Position numbers and translations under genes: made by a program | The notes under the pieces: model-generated | Seen by the model: the letters and a program-made list of their open reading frames with translations, nothing else | Database searches by the model: none | What the model was told of the DNA's origin: nothing | Shown: piece after piece, positions 7,217 to 15,591 of the stretch | How positions within the stretch are numbered: the first letter of the stretch is position 1 | Layout: each line of letters opens with the position of its first letter | NCBI GenBank assembly: GCA_964443145.1 | Contig: CAYUBS010000032.1 | Coordinates: forward strand, 1-24,199 | Source: JAHEFT01 sp964443145 | GTDB taxonomy: Bacteria; Pseudomonadota; Gammaproteobacteria; Xanthomonadales; SZUA-36 | Direction of reading: 5' to 3' | DNA length: 24,199 nt

Positions 7217-8275
7217 GTGAACAAATCACTGGAAATGGACTTTCAGGAAGCATTGGTGGGCGTCTACCCACCGTCGTTCTGTAACTGGCGACTGTTGCTC
7301 ACCGTCATGATCATCACTGAAGTTTCCGTGGTGCTGGTCGGGTTTGGCAGCAGTGGCCTGCCGCGTCTTCAGTGGCTGGGTCTGGCCAGCATATACGCAC
7401 AGTGGATGGCCTTGTTTTGTGCATCCGGGCTTTGTGTCACCAGTAACTGGACCAGCCGCCTTGCCCCGCGTGGCGCGTGGGTGGGCAGTTGGCTGATTGC
7501 CATCGTGCTGGCGGCCGTGTTCAGTTTTGCAGCCTGGTCTGCTCTATCGGTAGTACGTCCTGGCATGCTGGATGATCCGGCCGGGATGTTCATGTTAAAG
7601 AGTGTCGCTGCTGTCGGCCTGGTGGCGGTTGTTTTTTTCCGTTACCTGGAGATCAGGGCCCGTTGGCGGTCCGAATTGATGGCGCAGGCGGAAGCGAGGG
7701 TGCAGGCGCTGCAGGCCAGGATCCGCCCCCATTTCCTGTTTAACAGCCTCAATACAATAGCCAGCCTGGTAACCCACGACCCTGAGGGCGCGGAGGCTGC
7801 GACGCTGGATCTCGCGGACATCTTCAGGGGTGGCATGCGCCGTGCCGATCAGGTCATTGCGCTGGCGGACGAGCTCCAGCTGGCGAGCCAGTACCTGGAC
7901 ATGGAGCAGCGCCGTCTGGGCGAGCGGCTAGAGGTCGACTGGCGTGTTGATGAATTGCCGGCTGGTGCAGCGGTGCTGCCTTTGATGCTGCAACCCCTGC
8001 TTGAGAATGCGGTAGGCCATGGCATCCAGACTCTGCCGGAAGGCGGGAAAATTGTTATGTATGGCCGGACTGAGGGGGACCAGGTGGTGATAACCATCAG
8101 TAACCCGCTGGCCGCTGCAGGTTCGGATACCAGCGGGCACGGGATGGCCATCCGGAATATCCGCGAGCGCCTGGCGCTGGCTTTCGGTTCACGTGCCAGC
8201 CTGTTGACCAGTCAGGACCAGGAACGATTTTATGCTGTAATGAGTTTGCCTTATGTTGAACATACTGATTATTGA
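7217..8275 (+). CDS. algZ: AlgZ/LytS-type membrane sensor histidine kinase
   Basis: The 352-residue protein has four hydrophobic segments (about 26-44, 53-73, 90-112 and 126-143), then a His_kinase domain of the LytS/AlgZ class. The phospho-accepting histidine is His172 in RPHFLFNSLN. The ATP-binding N box is around Asn264 (QPLLENAVGHGI), and a glycine-rich stretch GHGMAIRNIRERL starts near 307. In Pseudomonas AlgZ (FimS) pairs with AlgR to control alginate and twitching motility, and the pair sits upstream of hemC there as well. The start is uncertain: GTG at 7217 lies 4 bases after the esterase stop, while an ATG at 7235 would remove six residues. The 3' end overlaps the regulator gene by 23 bases. 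The signal sensed is unknown. Confidence 0.9.
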   Translation: MNKSLEMDFQEALVGVYPPSFCNWRLLLTVMIITEVSVVLVGFGSSGLPRLQWLGLASIYAQWMALFCASGLCVTSNWTSRLAPRGAWVGSWLIAIVLAAVFSFAAWSALSVVRPGMLDDPAGMFMLKSVAAVGLVAVVFFRYLEIRARWRSELMAQAEARVQALQARIRPHFLFNSLNTIASLVTHDPEGAEAATLDLADIFRGGMRRADQVIALADELQLASQYLDMEQRRLGERLEVDWRVDELPAGAAVLPLMLQPLLENAVGHGIQTLPEGGKIVMYGRTEGDQVVITISNPLAAAGSDTSGHGMAIRNIRERLALAFGSRASLLTSQDQERFYAVMSLPYVEHTDY

Positions 8276-8969
8276 TGATGAAAAGCCGGCGCGTGACCGC
8301 CTGCGTCGCCTGATAGACGACTTTCCACGCTTTGAAGTTGCGGGAGAGGCGGCCAGCGGGCACGAGGCACTGGAACATATCAAGAGCCTGAGTCCCGATA
8401 TTCTTCTGCTTGATATTTCCATGCCCGGAATGGACGGAATGTCGCTGGCGCGGGTCCTGCAGGAAGGCGGCGCAGCACCGGCCATTATTTTTTGCACAGC
8501 CTACCAGGACCAGGCGCTCAAGGCTTTCGAGGTCGAAGCGATTGATTACCTGGTCAAGCCGGTGCGTACCGAACGGCTGGAGAAGGCGCTTGATAAAGCG
8601 ATGCGATTGCTGGGTCGCGAAGATGTTCACGAGGACGACCAGTACATACGCTCAACGGTGGGCGGTAAAGTTGTGCTGACACCGGTACACCGCGTGATCT
8701 GCCTGATTTCGGAAGACAAATACACCACGGTGATCCACGAAATGGGTACAACCGTCATCGATGAGTCACTAACGGAAATGGAGCAAAAGTTTCCGGACCT
8801 GTTTTTTCGGGTGCATCGCAATGCCCTGGTATCGCGCAAGCATGTACGCGGACTGGAACGGGCAACTGACGGCCAGACCCAGGTGATGTTGAGCGGTACC
8901 GATCGCCAACCCGAAGTCAGTCGAAGAAATAGTTCTGCATTGAGAAAACTGTTAAGCGAGCTTTCATGA
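8253..8969 (+). CDS. algR: AlgR-type response regulator with LytTR DNA-binding domain
   Basis: The 238-residue protein has a receiver domain (1-120) with acidic pair Asp8/Asp9, phosphorylation site Asp54 in LLLDISMPGMDG, Thr82 and Lys102 in YLVKPV. A LytTR domain follows (about 135-235) with the typical VHRNALVSRKHVRGLER segment. It resembles Pseudomonas AlgR along its whole length, including FCTAY...AFEVEAIDYLVKPVR. It should bind DNA as a dimer when phosphorylated by the kinase encoded just upstream. Its start codon lies inside the kinase gene and its stop overlaps the hemC start as ATGA, so the operon is translationally coupled. Target genes cannot be inferred here. Confidence 0.93.
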   Translation: MLNILIIDDEKPARDRLRRLIDDFPRFEVAGEAASGHEALEHIKSLSPDILLLDISMPGMDGMSLARVLQEGGAAPAIIFCTAYQDQALKAFEVEAIDYLVKPVRTERLEKALDKAMRLLGREDVHEDDQYIRSTVGGKVVLTPVHRVICLISEDKYTTVIHEMGTTVIDESLTEMEQKFPDLFFRVHRNALVSRKHVRGLERATDGQTQVMLSGTDRQPEVSRRNSSALRKLLSELS

Positions 8970-9886
8970 AAAAAACCATAAAAATCGCCACCCGCAAGAG
9001 TGAACTGGCCTTGTGGCAGGCCAACCATGTTGCCAGCTTGTTGGGTCAGGCATACCCCGGGCTGAATGTTGAGCTTCTGCCAATGGTCACCAAGGGAGAC
9101 ATCATCCTGGATCAGCCGTTGGCACAAATCGGAGGCAAGGGTCTTTTCCTGAAGGAACTGGAAAAAGCATTGCTGAACGGAGAAGCTGATATCGCGGTGC
9201 ACTCCATGAAAGATGTGCCGGTGGAGCAGGTTCCTGATTTGGTGGTGGACGTGATGCTGGAACGCGCGAACCCGTTCGATGCACTGCTCAGCCGGGAAGG
9301 CCAATTGCTGTCGGAGTTACCGGCCGGTGCTTGTGTCGGTACCAGCAGCTTGCGACGGCAGTGTCAGTTAAAATCAACCCGGCCTGACCTTCGCGTCAAG
9401 GATCTGCGCGGCAACGTCAATACCCGAATCCGGAAGTTGCAGGATGGTGAATACGACGCGATTATCCTGGCATGCGCCGGCCTGGAGCGTCTTGGAATGG
9501 ATGATCTGATCACGCAAACTCTCGAGCCGCCCGATTGGCTGCCGGCGGCGACGCAGGGCACCATCGGAATTCAGTGTCGCGAGGACGACCAGCCAGTGAT
9601 TGACCTTTTGGCTCCACTCAAGAATCCGGACGCGGTACTGCGTACACAGGCAGAACGCGCAGTTGCTACGGCATTGCAGGGCAGCTGCCAGGTGCCGCTG
9701 GCCGTTTTTGCCGAGTTGGATGGCGAATCGTTACACATCAGCGGCATGATCGGATTGCCGGATGGAAGCCGAATGTTGCGCAGTGACCGGTCCGGACCGG
9801 TCAGCCAGATGGATCAAATCTCCGCCGGAGTAGCCAATGACCTGCTCGACCAGGGCGCCGGCGAGATTGTTGCGTCGCTAAGATGA
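8966..9886 (+). CDS. hemC: Porphobilinogen deaminase (hydroxymethylbilane synthase)
   Basis: The 306-residue cytoplasmic enzyme joins four porphobilinogen molecules into hydroxymethylbilane in haem synthesis. The dipyrromethane cofactor attaches to Cys241 in GSCQVPLAVFA. The catalytic aspartate is Asp83 in HSMKDVP. Substrate-binding arginines are seen in TSSLRRQCQL (about 126-135) and DLRGNVNTRIRKL (146-158). Length fits the family (E. coli 313). The ATG at 8966 overlaps the algR stop, and its own stop overlaps hemD as ATGA. Confidence 0.97.
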   Translation: MKKTIKIATRKSELALWQANHVASLLGQAYPGLNVELLPMVTKGDIILDQPLAQIGGKGLFLKELEKALLNGEADIAVHSMKDVPVEQVPDLVVDVMLERANPFDALLSREGQLLSELPAGACVGTSSLRRQCQLKSTRPDLRVKDLRGNVNTRIRKLQDGEYDAIILACAGLERLGMDDLITQTLEPPDWLPAATQGTIGIQCREDDQPVIDLLAPLKNPDAVLRTQAERAVATALQGSCQVPLAVFAELDGESLHISGMIGLPDGSRMLRSDRSGPVSQMDQISAGVANDLLDQGAGEIVASLR

Positions 9887-10647
9887 AATTTACCCATGTC
9901 CTTATTTCCCGGCCGCGCAGGGAATCGATAGAGCTGGCGGCCATGCTGGAACCACTTGGGCTGAAGGCAGTGATACAACCGGCGTTCAGCTTCTTGCCGC
10001 AGGATGCACGTTCGTTGCAGCCGGAAGTTTTCTCGGAAATGGAGATGGCCGGTGCTGACTCAATATTGGTTTTCACCAGTCCTCGATCGGTGGCGCATGG
10101 GATCCCACAACTGCCTGAAGGCTTGCTGTTCCGGGCCAGAGTGGCGGCCATTGGTCCGGCGACAGCCAGGGCGCTGGCCGATGTCGGTGTCCGGGTAAAC
10201 GTGGTGTCTTCCCGGGGCTTCACCAGTGAAGCATTACTCGAGTCTCTTTCAGAACAGCTTGCTGAGGGTCCCTCCGCACGGCCTTTCGCATTTATCCTCG
10301 CCGCCCCCGGTGGCAGGAAAAAACTCAAGCAAGGACTGACGGAACTGGGTTGTCAAACGCGCCTGGTGAAGGTCTACAAACCGGAGCCATCGGTTTTGGA
10401 TAAAGCCGCACTGGCCGCATTGCAGGAGGCTTCCGGTGTTCTCTGCATCTGGACCAGCGGCAATGCCATGAAGGCCCTGTCGCAGCGGTTACCTCCTGCT
10501 ACCTGGTTTCAGTTATGCCAGGGCGATTGGCTGGTGATCTCTGAGCGACTGAAACGGCTGGCGCGGGCTTATGGCCCGGCGCGCATCCACCTCGCTTCCG
10601 GTCCCGGGAATGCGGATTTACTCTCTTCAATCCGTGCCCTTTGTTGA
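9883..10647 (+). CDS. hemD: Uroporphyrinogen-III synthase
   Basis: The 254-residue protein is identified by position after hemC and by family features, as hemD sequences vary greatly. It closes hydroxymethylbilane with inversion of ring D to give uroporphyrinogen III. Recognisable pieces are LISRPRRESIELAAMLEPLG at the start, FTSPRSVAHGI (about 64-74), AIGPATARAL with the following GVRVNVV, and the second-domain FILAAPGGRKKLKQGL and IWTSGNAM. It is a two-domain cytoplasmic enzyme without cofactor. The start overlaps the hemC stop by four bases. After its stop there are 93 bases before hemX, the only sizeable gap in this operon. Confidence 0.93.
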   Translation: MKFTHVLISRPRRESIELAAMLEPLGLKAVIQPAFSFLPQDARSLQPEVFSEMEMAGADSILVFTSPRSVAHGIPQLPEGLLFRARVAAIGPATARALADVGVRVNVVSSRGFTSEALLESLSEQLAEGPSARPFAFILAAPGGRKKLKQGLTELGCQTRLVKVYKPEPSVLDKAALAALQEASGVLCIWTSGNAMKALSQRLPPATWFQLCQGDWLVISERLKRLARAYGPARIHLASGPGNADLLSSIRALC

Positions 10648-10740
10648 TCATGACCGCCCCGGGAGGGTAATAAAGGGTGAACTGTTCCCTTCTTTTCGTT
10701 AGCATTTAAACTTCTCCGGACAAACCACAGGTAATAATGG

Positions 10741-11988
10741 GTGAGTACCGATATCTCTGAGACCAATTCCGAAACGCCGGAAACTCCTCTGGAAGAGCCC
10801 GTTATCGAGCCTTCACCGGAAGAGTCCGTCATTGAACCACCGCCGACACCGGTGGAAAAACCCCAACGAAAGGGCGGGGCGCTCAGCTTTTTTGCCGTTC
10901 TGTTCTCTTTGGTGGCATTGGCTGGAACCGCCTGGATGTGGTGGCAGGACCAGGCTTCAGGCGGTGAACGGGAACAGCGTGTTTTTACCGAGATTTCGCG
11001 GCTGGATAGCAGTGACAGCGAACTTTCACTCAAGCTGAAGCAGGTCCGCGATGAAATCGATTCGCTCGCTGCCGGTGATGTGGGTGCAGAGTTCAAGGCC
11101 CTGCAGAATCGCCTGGCGACGGATCGGGCGAAAATGGCCGAAGTCGAAAAAGCCATTGGCGATCAAATGTCACACAGCCGCTCCATGCAAGCTGCGACTG
11201 AGTCCATGCAGGGCCGCTTGCTGGCGACCGAGGCTGCACTCACCGGCCTGTCTACCCGCGAACTTGACGCAGGCGGTGAGCTTGATCTGGCAGAGGTCGA
11301 CTACCTGTTACGGCTAGCCAATGAACGTCTGAAGCTCTTTTCCGACCCCGTCGCGGCCGACCAGGCGCTTGAAGTGGCGGACATGCACCTGGACGCACTG
11401 GACAACCCCATGTATCTCGGCGTGCGCCAGGATATTGCGACGGCCCGACGTGCGCTGGCAGCGGTAGATGTCCCTGATTACCTGAAAATTGCAGGCCAGC
11501 TCGATTCCATACAGCAACAAATCGCGTCCCTCCCGTTCCAGGGACAGGATCCGGTCGCAAAAACGACTCAGGAAGCCCAGGGAGAGGGTTGGTGGGATAA
11601 AGTGAAGGGCGTTTTTTCAAAGCTCGTGACCGTCCGGCGCAGCACCGAACAGGAAAACGAGAGAATCAGCCTGCAGGACAAGGACTACATTCGTCAGCGG
11701 GTCTGGTTACAACTGGAAATCGCGCACCTTTCATTGATGCAGCGTGATGAGCAGGCATTCAGAACGTCTTTGCAACGCATACAGGAGTCGCTTTCCACCT
11801 GGTTTGACCAGGAAGATGACGCTTACAAGAGTATTGAGCAGGAAATCAAACACCTGTCGGCGATTGAAGTTCAGGTCGATGTACCTGATATCACGGCCCC
11901 CTGGTCTACTCTGCGCATGCTTCGCGGCGGGCGGTCACGGCCTGCTGCCCCGGTTAGTGAAGTACCGGAGGAGCCGACGGAAGGATGA
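10741..11988 (+). CDS. hemX: HemX family membrane protein (uroporphyrinogen-III C-methyltransferase-like name)
   Basis: The 415-residue protein matches the HemX family found between hemD and hemY. It has an acidic, proline-rich cytoplasmic tail (1-45), one membrane span (about 47-67, LSFFAVLFSLVALAGTAW), a long periplasmic helical region with coiled-coil character (about 75-170), and the conserved family core with DLAEVDYLLRLANERL near 180-196 and a WWDKVKGVFSKLVTVRR stretch. Database names call it a methyltransferase, but no SAM-binding motif is visible here; a structural role is more likely. It begins with GTG at 10741, and an ATG three bases earlier is in another frame that stops quickly. 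The ribosome binding site is weak. The 3' end overlaps hemY as ATGA. Confidence 0.9.
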   Translation: MSTDISETNSETPETPLEEPVIEPSPEESVIEPPPTPVEKPQRKGGALSFFAVLFSLVALAGTAWMWWQDQASGGEREQRVFTEISRLDSSDSELSLKLKQVRDEIDSLAAGDVGAEFKALQNRLATDRAKMAEVEKAIGDQMSHSRSMQAATESMQGRLLATEAALTGLSTRELDAGGELDLAEVDYLLRLANERLKLFSDPVAADQALEVADMHLDALDNPMYLGVRQDIATARRALAAVDVPDYLKIAGQLDSIQQQIASLPFQGQDPVAKTTQEAQGEGWWDKVKGVFSKLVTVRRSTEQENERISLQDKDYIRQRVWLQLEIAHLSLMQRDEQAFRTSLQRIQESLSTWFDQEDDAYKSIEQEIKHLSAIEVQVDVPDITAPWSTLRMLRGGRSRPAAPVSEVPEEPTEG

Positions 11989-13211
11989 AGAGCTCCTTTC
12001 TGATTTTGATCGCAGTGGTGCTGGCCTTGCTGGCGGCTGCGATCGCGCCGGTGTTCAAAACAGATCCTGGCATGGTTCAGATCCACTTCCTTGGCTGGAC
12101 GGTCGAGACCAGCGTATTGATCCTGATTCTGGGTGTGCTTGCGCTGTGGCTGGCTGTTTGGGTGGCTATCCGGATTTGGAAAGTACCATCCGAGACTGCA
12201 CGCCGGATACGGGAGCAACGATCGCTGGCGCAGCTGGAGAAGGGTTTACTTGCACTGACCGAAGGCGATTGGGGCACGGCTGAAAAAGCCCTGCAAAAGT
12301 CAGCCAGCGCCCATGGACGAACCACGGCGCGTTACCTGGCTGCGGCCGAAGCGGCCGATGGTCAGGACGCCGGCGACCGCGCTGAGTACTATCTTGAGCA
12401 GGCCGATACCCGGAACAGGAAGCAGAAATTCCTGGTGGGCCTGACGCGTGCCCGGATCATGACCCAGAATGGTCACTACGCGGAGGCGCAGGAAGTTCTT
12501 GAAGAGCTGCACAAACGGCGCCGCAAACATCCGCAGGTACTGGAGATGCTGGCGCGTTGTTACCGCGAGCAGGGGGCGTGGGACGCCCTGTTGAAGTTGC
12601 TGCCCGTTATGCAGAAGAACGGTGTCGCTGATGAAAAGGAAGCTGCAGAACTTCGTCACCTGGCTGCTATTGGAAAGCTGCAGCATTGCCATGAAAAAGA
12701 CAGCCTTGAGGCCAGTTGGCGCGCACTGCCCAAAGCAATGAAGGTTTCACCCGAAGTGGTCAGGGCCTATGCGGATCAGTCGGTGATGATTGGTGCGCCG
12801 GAGTTGAACGAGGAGGTGGTCCGCCTCAGCCTGAAACGCGAATGGACGCCCGGATTGTTGATCCCGTATGCGGAACCAGGGGCATCTGACACACCAAAGC
12901 GGCTGAAACAATGTGAGAAATGGCTGCAGACCTACCCGGAAGATCCCTTGCTACACCTCACCCTTGGTCGTTTGTGTGCCCGTGAGGAGTTATGGGGTAA
13001 GGCCCGTCATCACATGATCCGCAGTCTCGAGATTGAACCTACGGTTGCCGGCTACGATTCACTCGGACAGTTGCTGGAGCGCAAAGGCGAACTCGAGATT
13101 GCGATGGTCTGCTTCCGCAACGCATTGCGCATGAACCAGGGTAAGGATCCGCTGCCGCTACCCGGCGAGCAGGTCAGGCTTGAACCGCCTGCAATTCCTG
13201 ACCCCGTTTAG
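11985..13211 (+). CDS. hemY: HemY family membrane protein with TPR-like repeats
   Basis: The 408-residue protein is the proteobacterial HemY (not the protoporphyrinogen oxidase that shares the name in Bacillus). It has two N-terminal membrane segments (about 3-21 and 41-64) and the family core with ARRIREQRSLAQLEKGLLALTEGDWGTAEKAL (starting near 72). TPR-like helical pairs follow to about 395 (for example ARYLAAAEAADGQDAGDRAEYYLEQA and the late ATVAGYDSLGQLLERKGELE-type repeat). The protein is thought to act late in haem synthesis or as a scaffold, but its activity is unproven. Its stop TAG lies in the loop of a small hairpin (13202-13216), 10 bases before the end of the convergent reductase gene. 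Confidence 0.9.
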   Translation: MKSSFLILIAVVLALLAAAIAPVFKTDPGMVQIHFLGWTVETSVLILILGVLALWLAVWVAIRIWKVPSETARRIREQRSLAQLEKGLLALTEGDWGTAEKALQKSASAHGRTTARYLAAAEAADGQDAGDRAEYYLEQADTRNRKQKFLVGLTRARIMTQNGHYAEAQEVLEELHKRRRKHPQVLEMLARCYREQGAWDALLKLLPVMQKNGVADEKEAAELRHLAAIGKLQHCHEKDSLEASWRALPKAMKVSPEVVRAYADQSVMIGAPELNEEVVRLSLKREWTPGLLIPYAEPGASDTPKRLKQCEKWLQTYPEDPLLHLTLGRLCAREELWGKARHHMIRSLEIEPTVAGYDSLGQLLERKGELEIAMVCFRNALRMNQGKDPLPLPGEQVRLEPPAIPDPV

Positions 13212-13216
13212 CGGGG
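13202..13216. other. Short GC hairpin between convergent hemY and reductase gene
   Basis: CCCCG (13202-13206) and CGGGG (13212-13216) form a perfect 5-bp stem around TTTAG, which contains the hemY stop. Neither strand has a T run after it, so a classic Rho-independent terminator is not shown. It may still slow polymerases arriving from both sides, as the two genes end only 10 bases apart. Confidence 0.3.
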
Positions 13217-13221
13217 CTGTA

Positions 13222-14271
13222 CTAGTGAGACCTGGCCAGTACCCGCACCGGAACATCCAGGCCAAACTCGAACGAATCGTAGAACAGCCGGTCTTCCTGC
13301 ACGCCGTGCTCGGTGAATTCCCGCTTTGCGGCTTCGATCATTGCTGGCGGGCCACTCATGTAGACATCAAACTCCGACAGGTCCTCATGGTTGGCAATCA
13401 CGGCTTCGTGGACGAACCCTGCAAAACCGCCTGCCTCCAGGTCGCTGCCGGGCTCTGAAATTGCCTTTTTATAGTGGATATGAGCATGATCCTGTGCCCA
13501 CTTTTTCGGCAGCTCATCCAGGTAGAGTTCCTGCGCGGTACGTGCACCCCAGTAAAGGTGGATTGGACGACGGTCACCCTGTTCCAGGAGGTTTTCCAGC
13601 ATCGATTTAAGCGGTGCAAAGCCGGTGCCGCCTCCCATCATGATCATTGGCCGCTCCGGCTGGTCGTTGCGTACGAAGAAGTTACCCTGGGGGCCTTCCA
13701 GGCGCAGAATGTCACGCTCTTCCAATTCATCAAATACGTGGCCGGTAAAATCGCCGCCTTCCACATGACGGATATGCAGTTCAATTTCACTTTCCAGTGA
13801 CGGGCAACTGGCGATAGAAAAGGCGCGGCGCTTGCCACCGGAGAGCAATACATCGATGTACTGCCCGGCGAGAAATTGCAGGCGCTGCCCCGCGGGAAGC
13901 CTGAGCCGCAAGCGGACCACGTTATCGGCCATGAACTCTTTTTCCAGTACACGGGCGGGCAGCATTCGAATCTGGATGTCGCGTACCGCTTCGATTTCCC
14001 TGACCTGAATTACCAGGTCTTCGATGGGTTCGGCCTGGCATAGCAGTGCGCAACCCTCGGCGAAATCGCTTTTCTCGAGCGCCAGGGGAAAGTGGAACGG
14101 GTAGTGGACTTCACCTTTATCGAGTATTCCCTTACAACTTCCACAGGTGCCGTTCTTACATGAATAGGGCAGCATGATTCCTTGCCGCAAACCGGCCTCC
14201 AGAACGTTTTCGCCTTCTTTCACAATAAAGGTTTTGCCGCTGCCGGCGATCGTTACTTCGAATTGCTTCAC
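13222..14271 (-). CDS. Ferredoxin-domain flavin reductase (CDP-6-deoxy-delta-3,4-glucoseen reductase-like)
   Basis: The 349-residue protein joins a plant-type [2Fe-2S] ferredoxin domain (1-95) to a ferredoxin-NAD(P)H reductase module (about 100-345). Iron-sulphur ligands are Cys38, Cys43, Cys46 and Cys78. The FAD-binding stretch is RRAFSIAS (148-155). The NAD(P)H site has GGGTGFAP (213-220) and YWGARTAQELYLDEL (240-254). The C-terminal YMSGPPAMIEAA and FYDSF are also family features. It should pass electrons from NAD(P)H via FAD to the cluster and on to an oxygenase or dehydratase. Such proteins are often named after the AscD/RfbI sugar reductase, but no deoxysugar genes are near, so the true partner is unknown. 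It is divergent from the thioesterase gene, 88 bases away. Confidence 0.88.
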   Translation of the reverse strand: MKQFEVTIAGSGKTFIVKEGENVLEAGLRQGIMLPYSCKNGTCGSCKGILDKGEVHYPFHFPLALEKSDFAEGCALLCQAEPIEDLVIQVREIEAVRDIQIRMLPARVLEKEFMADNVVRLRLRLPAGQRLQFLAGQYIDVLLSGGKRRAFSIASCPSLESEIELHIRHVEGGDFTGHVFDELEERDILRLEGPQGNFFVRNDQPERPMIMMGGGTGFAPLKSMLENLLEQGDRRPIHLYWGARTAQELYLDELPKKWAQDHAHIHYKKAISEPGSDLEAGGFAGFVHEAVIANHEDLSEFDVYMSGPPAMIEAAKREFTEHGVQEDRLFYDSFEFGLDVPVRVLARSH

Positions 14272-14359
14272 GTGTTTCTCCGTTGAGGTCGGACATTTTC
14301 GCTGATTAAGCAGCGCTGTGGTAGGCTTGCGCCGATTTCTTATTCAAAGTGACTGACTT

Positions 14360-14812
14360 TTGAACCAGTACATCAGCCAGGCTGACACCAGCCTGGTGCA
14401 ATTGAATCAACGGATGCAGAACGGAATTGAGCGTGTTCTGGGGATACGGATCATCTCAATAGGCCCTGACTTCATTTGTGGCGAAATGCCGGTCGATGAG
14501 CGCACCCACCAGCCTTTTGGCATTTTGCACGGCGGGGCTTCCATCGTACTGGCCGAAACGCTTGGCAGCCTGGCCTCTTTCCTGATTGCCAGTGACGATC
14601 CGTTCGCACGGGTCGCCGGAATCGAAGTCAGCGGCAGCCATGTGTCGTCCGTGAGTTCCGGAGTTGTAACTGCTGTAGCCCGCCCTGTCAGGCTCGGACG
14701 TAGTCTTCATTTCTGGCGGATCGACGTCCATGACCAGAAAGGAAACCTCTGTTGTTCTGCAAAACTGACCGTGAAGGTCAGCGCTGGTAGCGAAAAGGCC
14801 CCTGATTCATGA
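14360..14812 (+). CDS. Hotdog-fold acyl-CoA thioesterase (PaaI/YdiI type)
   Basis: The 150-residue protein has the hotdog fold of the PaaI/YdiI/EntH group. The motif QPFGILHGGASIVLAETLGS (51-70) carries His57-Gly-Gly and the catalytic Glu66. GEMPVDERT before it matches E. coli YdiI (MPVDSRT). Members hydrolyse aryl- or acyl-CoA thioesters, and YdiI acts on DHNA-CoA. The substrate here is not known. The start is a TTG at 14360; this is the most upstream option in the open frame and gives an N-terminus of the same length as YdiI. A GTG at 14396 or an ATG at 14414 is possible. The stop overlaps the acyltransferase start (ATGA), so it leads a coupled three-gene set. Confidence 0.85.
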   Translation: MNQYISQADTSLVQLNQRMQNGIERVLGIRIISIGPDFICGEMPVDERTHQPFGILHGGASIVLAETLGSLASFLIASDDPFARVAGIEVSGSHVSSVSSGVVTAVARPVRLGRSLHFWRIDVHDQKGNLCCSAKLTVKVSAGSEKAPDS

Positions 14813-15591
14813 AATCACGGCCAGGTCTCGCCAGGTACCTGCGGCTTGTTTACCGGCTGCCATTGGCGATCCTGCACATGTTTATAGCAACGCCCCTGAC
14901 GGTACTGTGCCAGTTTGGGCCCATACGAAAAATCCGAGTGGGTGGCGAATCGCTCAACATAGTGATGTCCATCCTGTGGTCGAAGGCAATTTGTCGAATT
15001 TTCGGCCTGCAACACCAGATTACAGGCGAGTTCAGTCCGGGCGCACAATTGGTTGTGGCCAACCACATTTCCTGGATAGACATCATGGTGCTGCACAGCC
15101 TTTGTCCGGTCGGGTTTGTGGCCAAGGCGGAAATAGGTGAGTGGCCGGTGCTTGGCTTCGTAGCCAAATCCGGCGGTACTGTGTTTCACAAGCGCGGTAG
15201 CCATGACTCAGCCAGCGGGGCCGCAACTGCCATGGCTGACCGCATGCGTGAAGGACACCCGATGGCCATTTTTCCGGAAGGGGGTATTTTGCCCGGCGCA
15301 GGAATCAAACGTTTTCACGCCCGGATGTTTGCCGCGGCTATCGAAGCACAGGCTCTTGTGCAGCCGGTCATGCTCCGTTACCTGCAGGATGGGCACCACT
15401 ACGACGACATTACTTTTCTGAAGGATGAGCATTTCGTGGGCAATTTCTTCCGACTGCTGTCGCAGAAGAAGTCCATTGCAGACGTCCACATTTTAGCGCC
15501 GATAAGCCCGGCTGATAAGCAGCGACGCGAGTTAGCCAACAGTTCAGAGCAGGCCATCCGGGCCGCATTTGAATCCGGAGTGTCAGGGTGA
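14809..15591 (+). CDS. 1-acyl-sn-glycerol-3-phosphate acyltransferase-like protein (PlsC family)
   Basis: The 260-residue protein belongs to the PlsC acyltransferase family. The catalytic HX4D motif is NHISWID (His86, Asp91), and the phosphate-binding motif is FPEG (155-158). An N-terminal hydrophobic segment (about 16-36) and a second near 47-66 suggest inner-membrane attachment. The family transfers an acyl chain to lysophosphatidate or to related lipids such as ornithine lipid precursors. Being the partner of a thioesterase and an alpha/beta hydrolase rather than a core plsC neighbourhood, it may be a second, specialised copy. It overlaps the thioesterase gene by 4 bases at the start and the hydrolase by 4 at the end (GTGA). 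Confidence 0.88.
   Translation: MKSRPGLARYLRLVYRLPLAILHMFIATPLTVLCQFGPIRKIRVGGESLNIVMSILWSKAICRIFGLQHQITGEFSPGAQLVVANHISWIDIMVLHSLCPVGFVAKAEIGEWPVLGFVAKSGGTVFHKRGSHDSASGAATAMADRMREGHPMAIFPEGGILPGAGIKRFHARMFAAAIEAQALVQPVMLRYLQDGHHYDDITFLKDEHFVGNFFRLLSQKKSIADVHILAPISPADKQRRELANSSEQAIRAAFESGVSG

Noticed and set aside
13202..13216. Hairpin as a proper bidirectional terminator
   Set aside because: The stem is only 5 bp and no T run follows on either strand, so it is listed as a low-confidence structure only.
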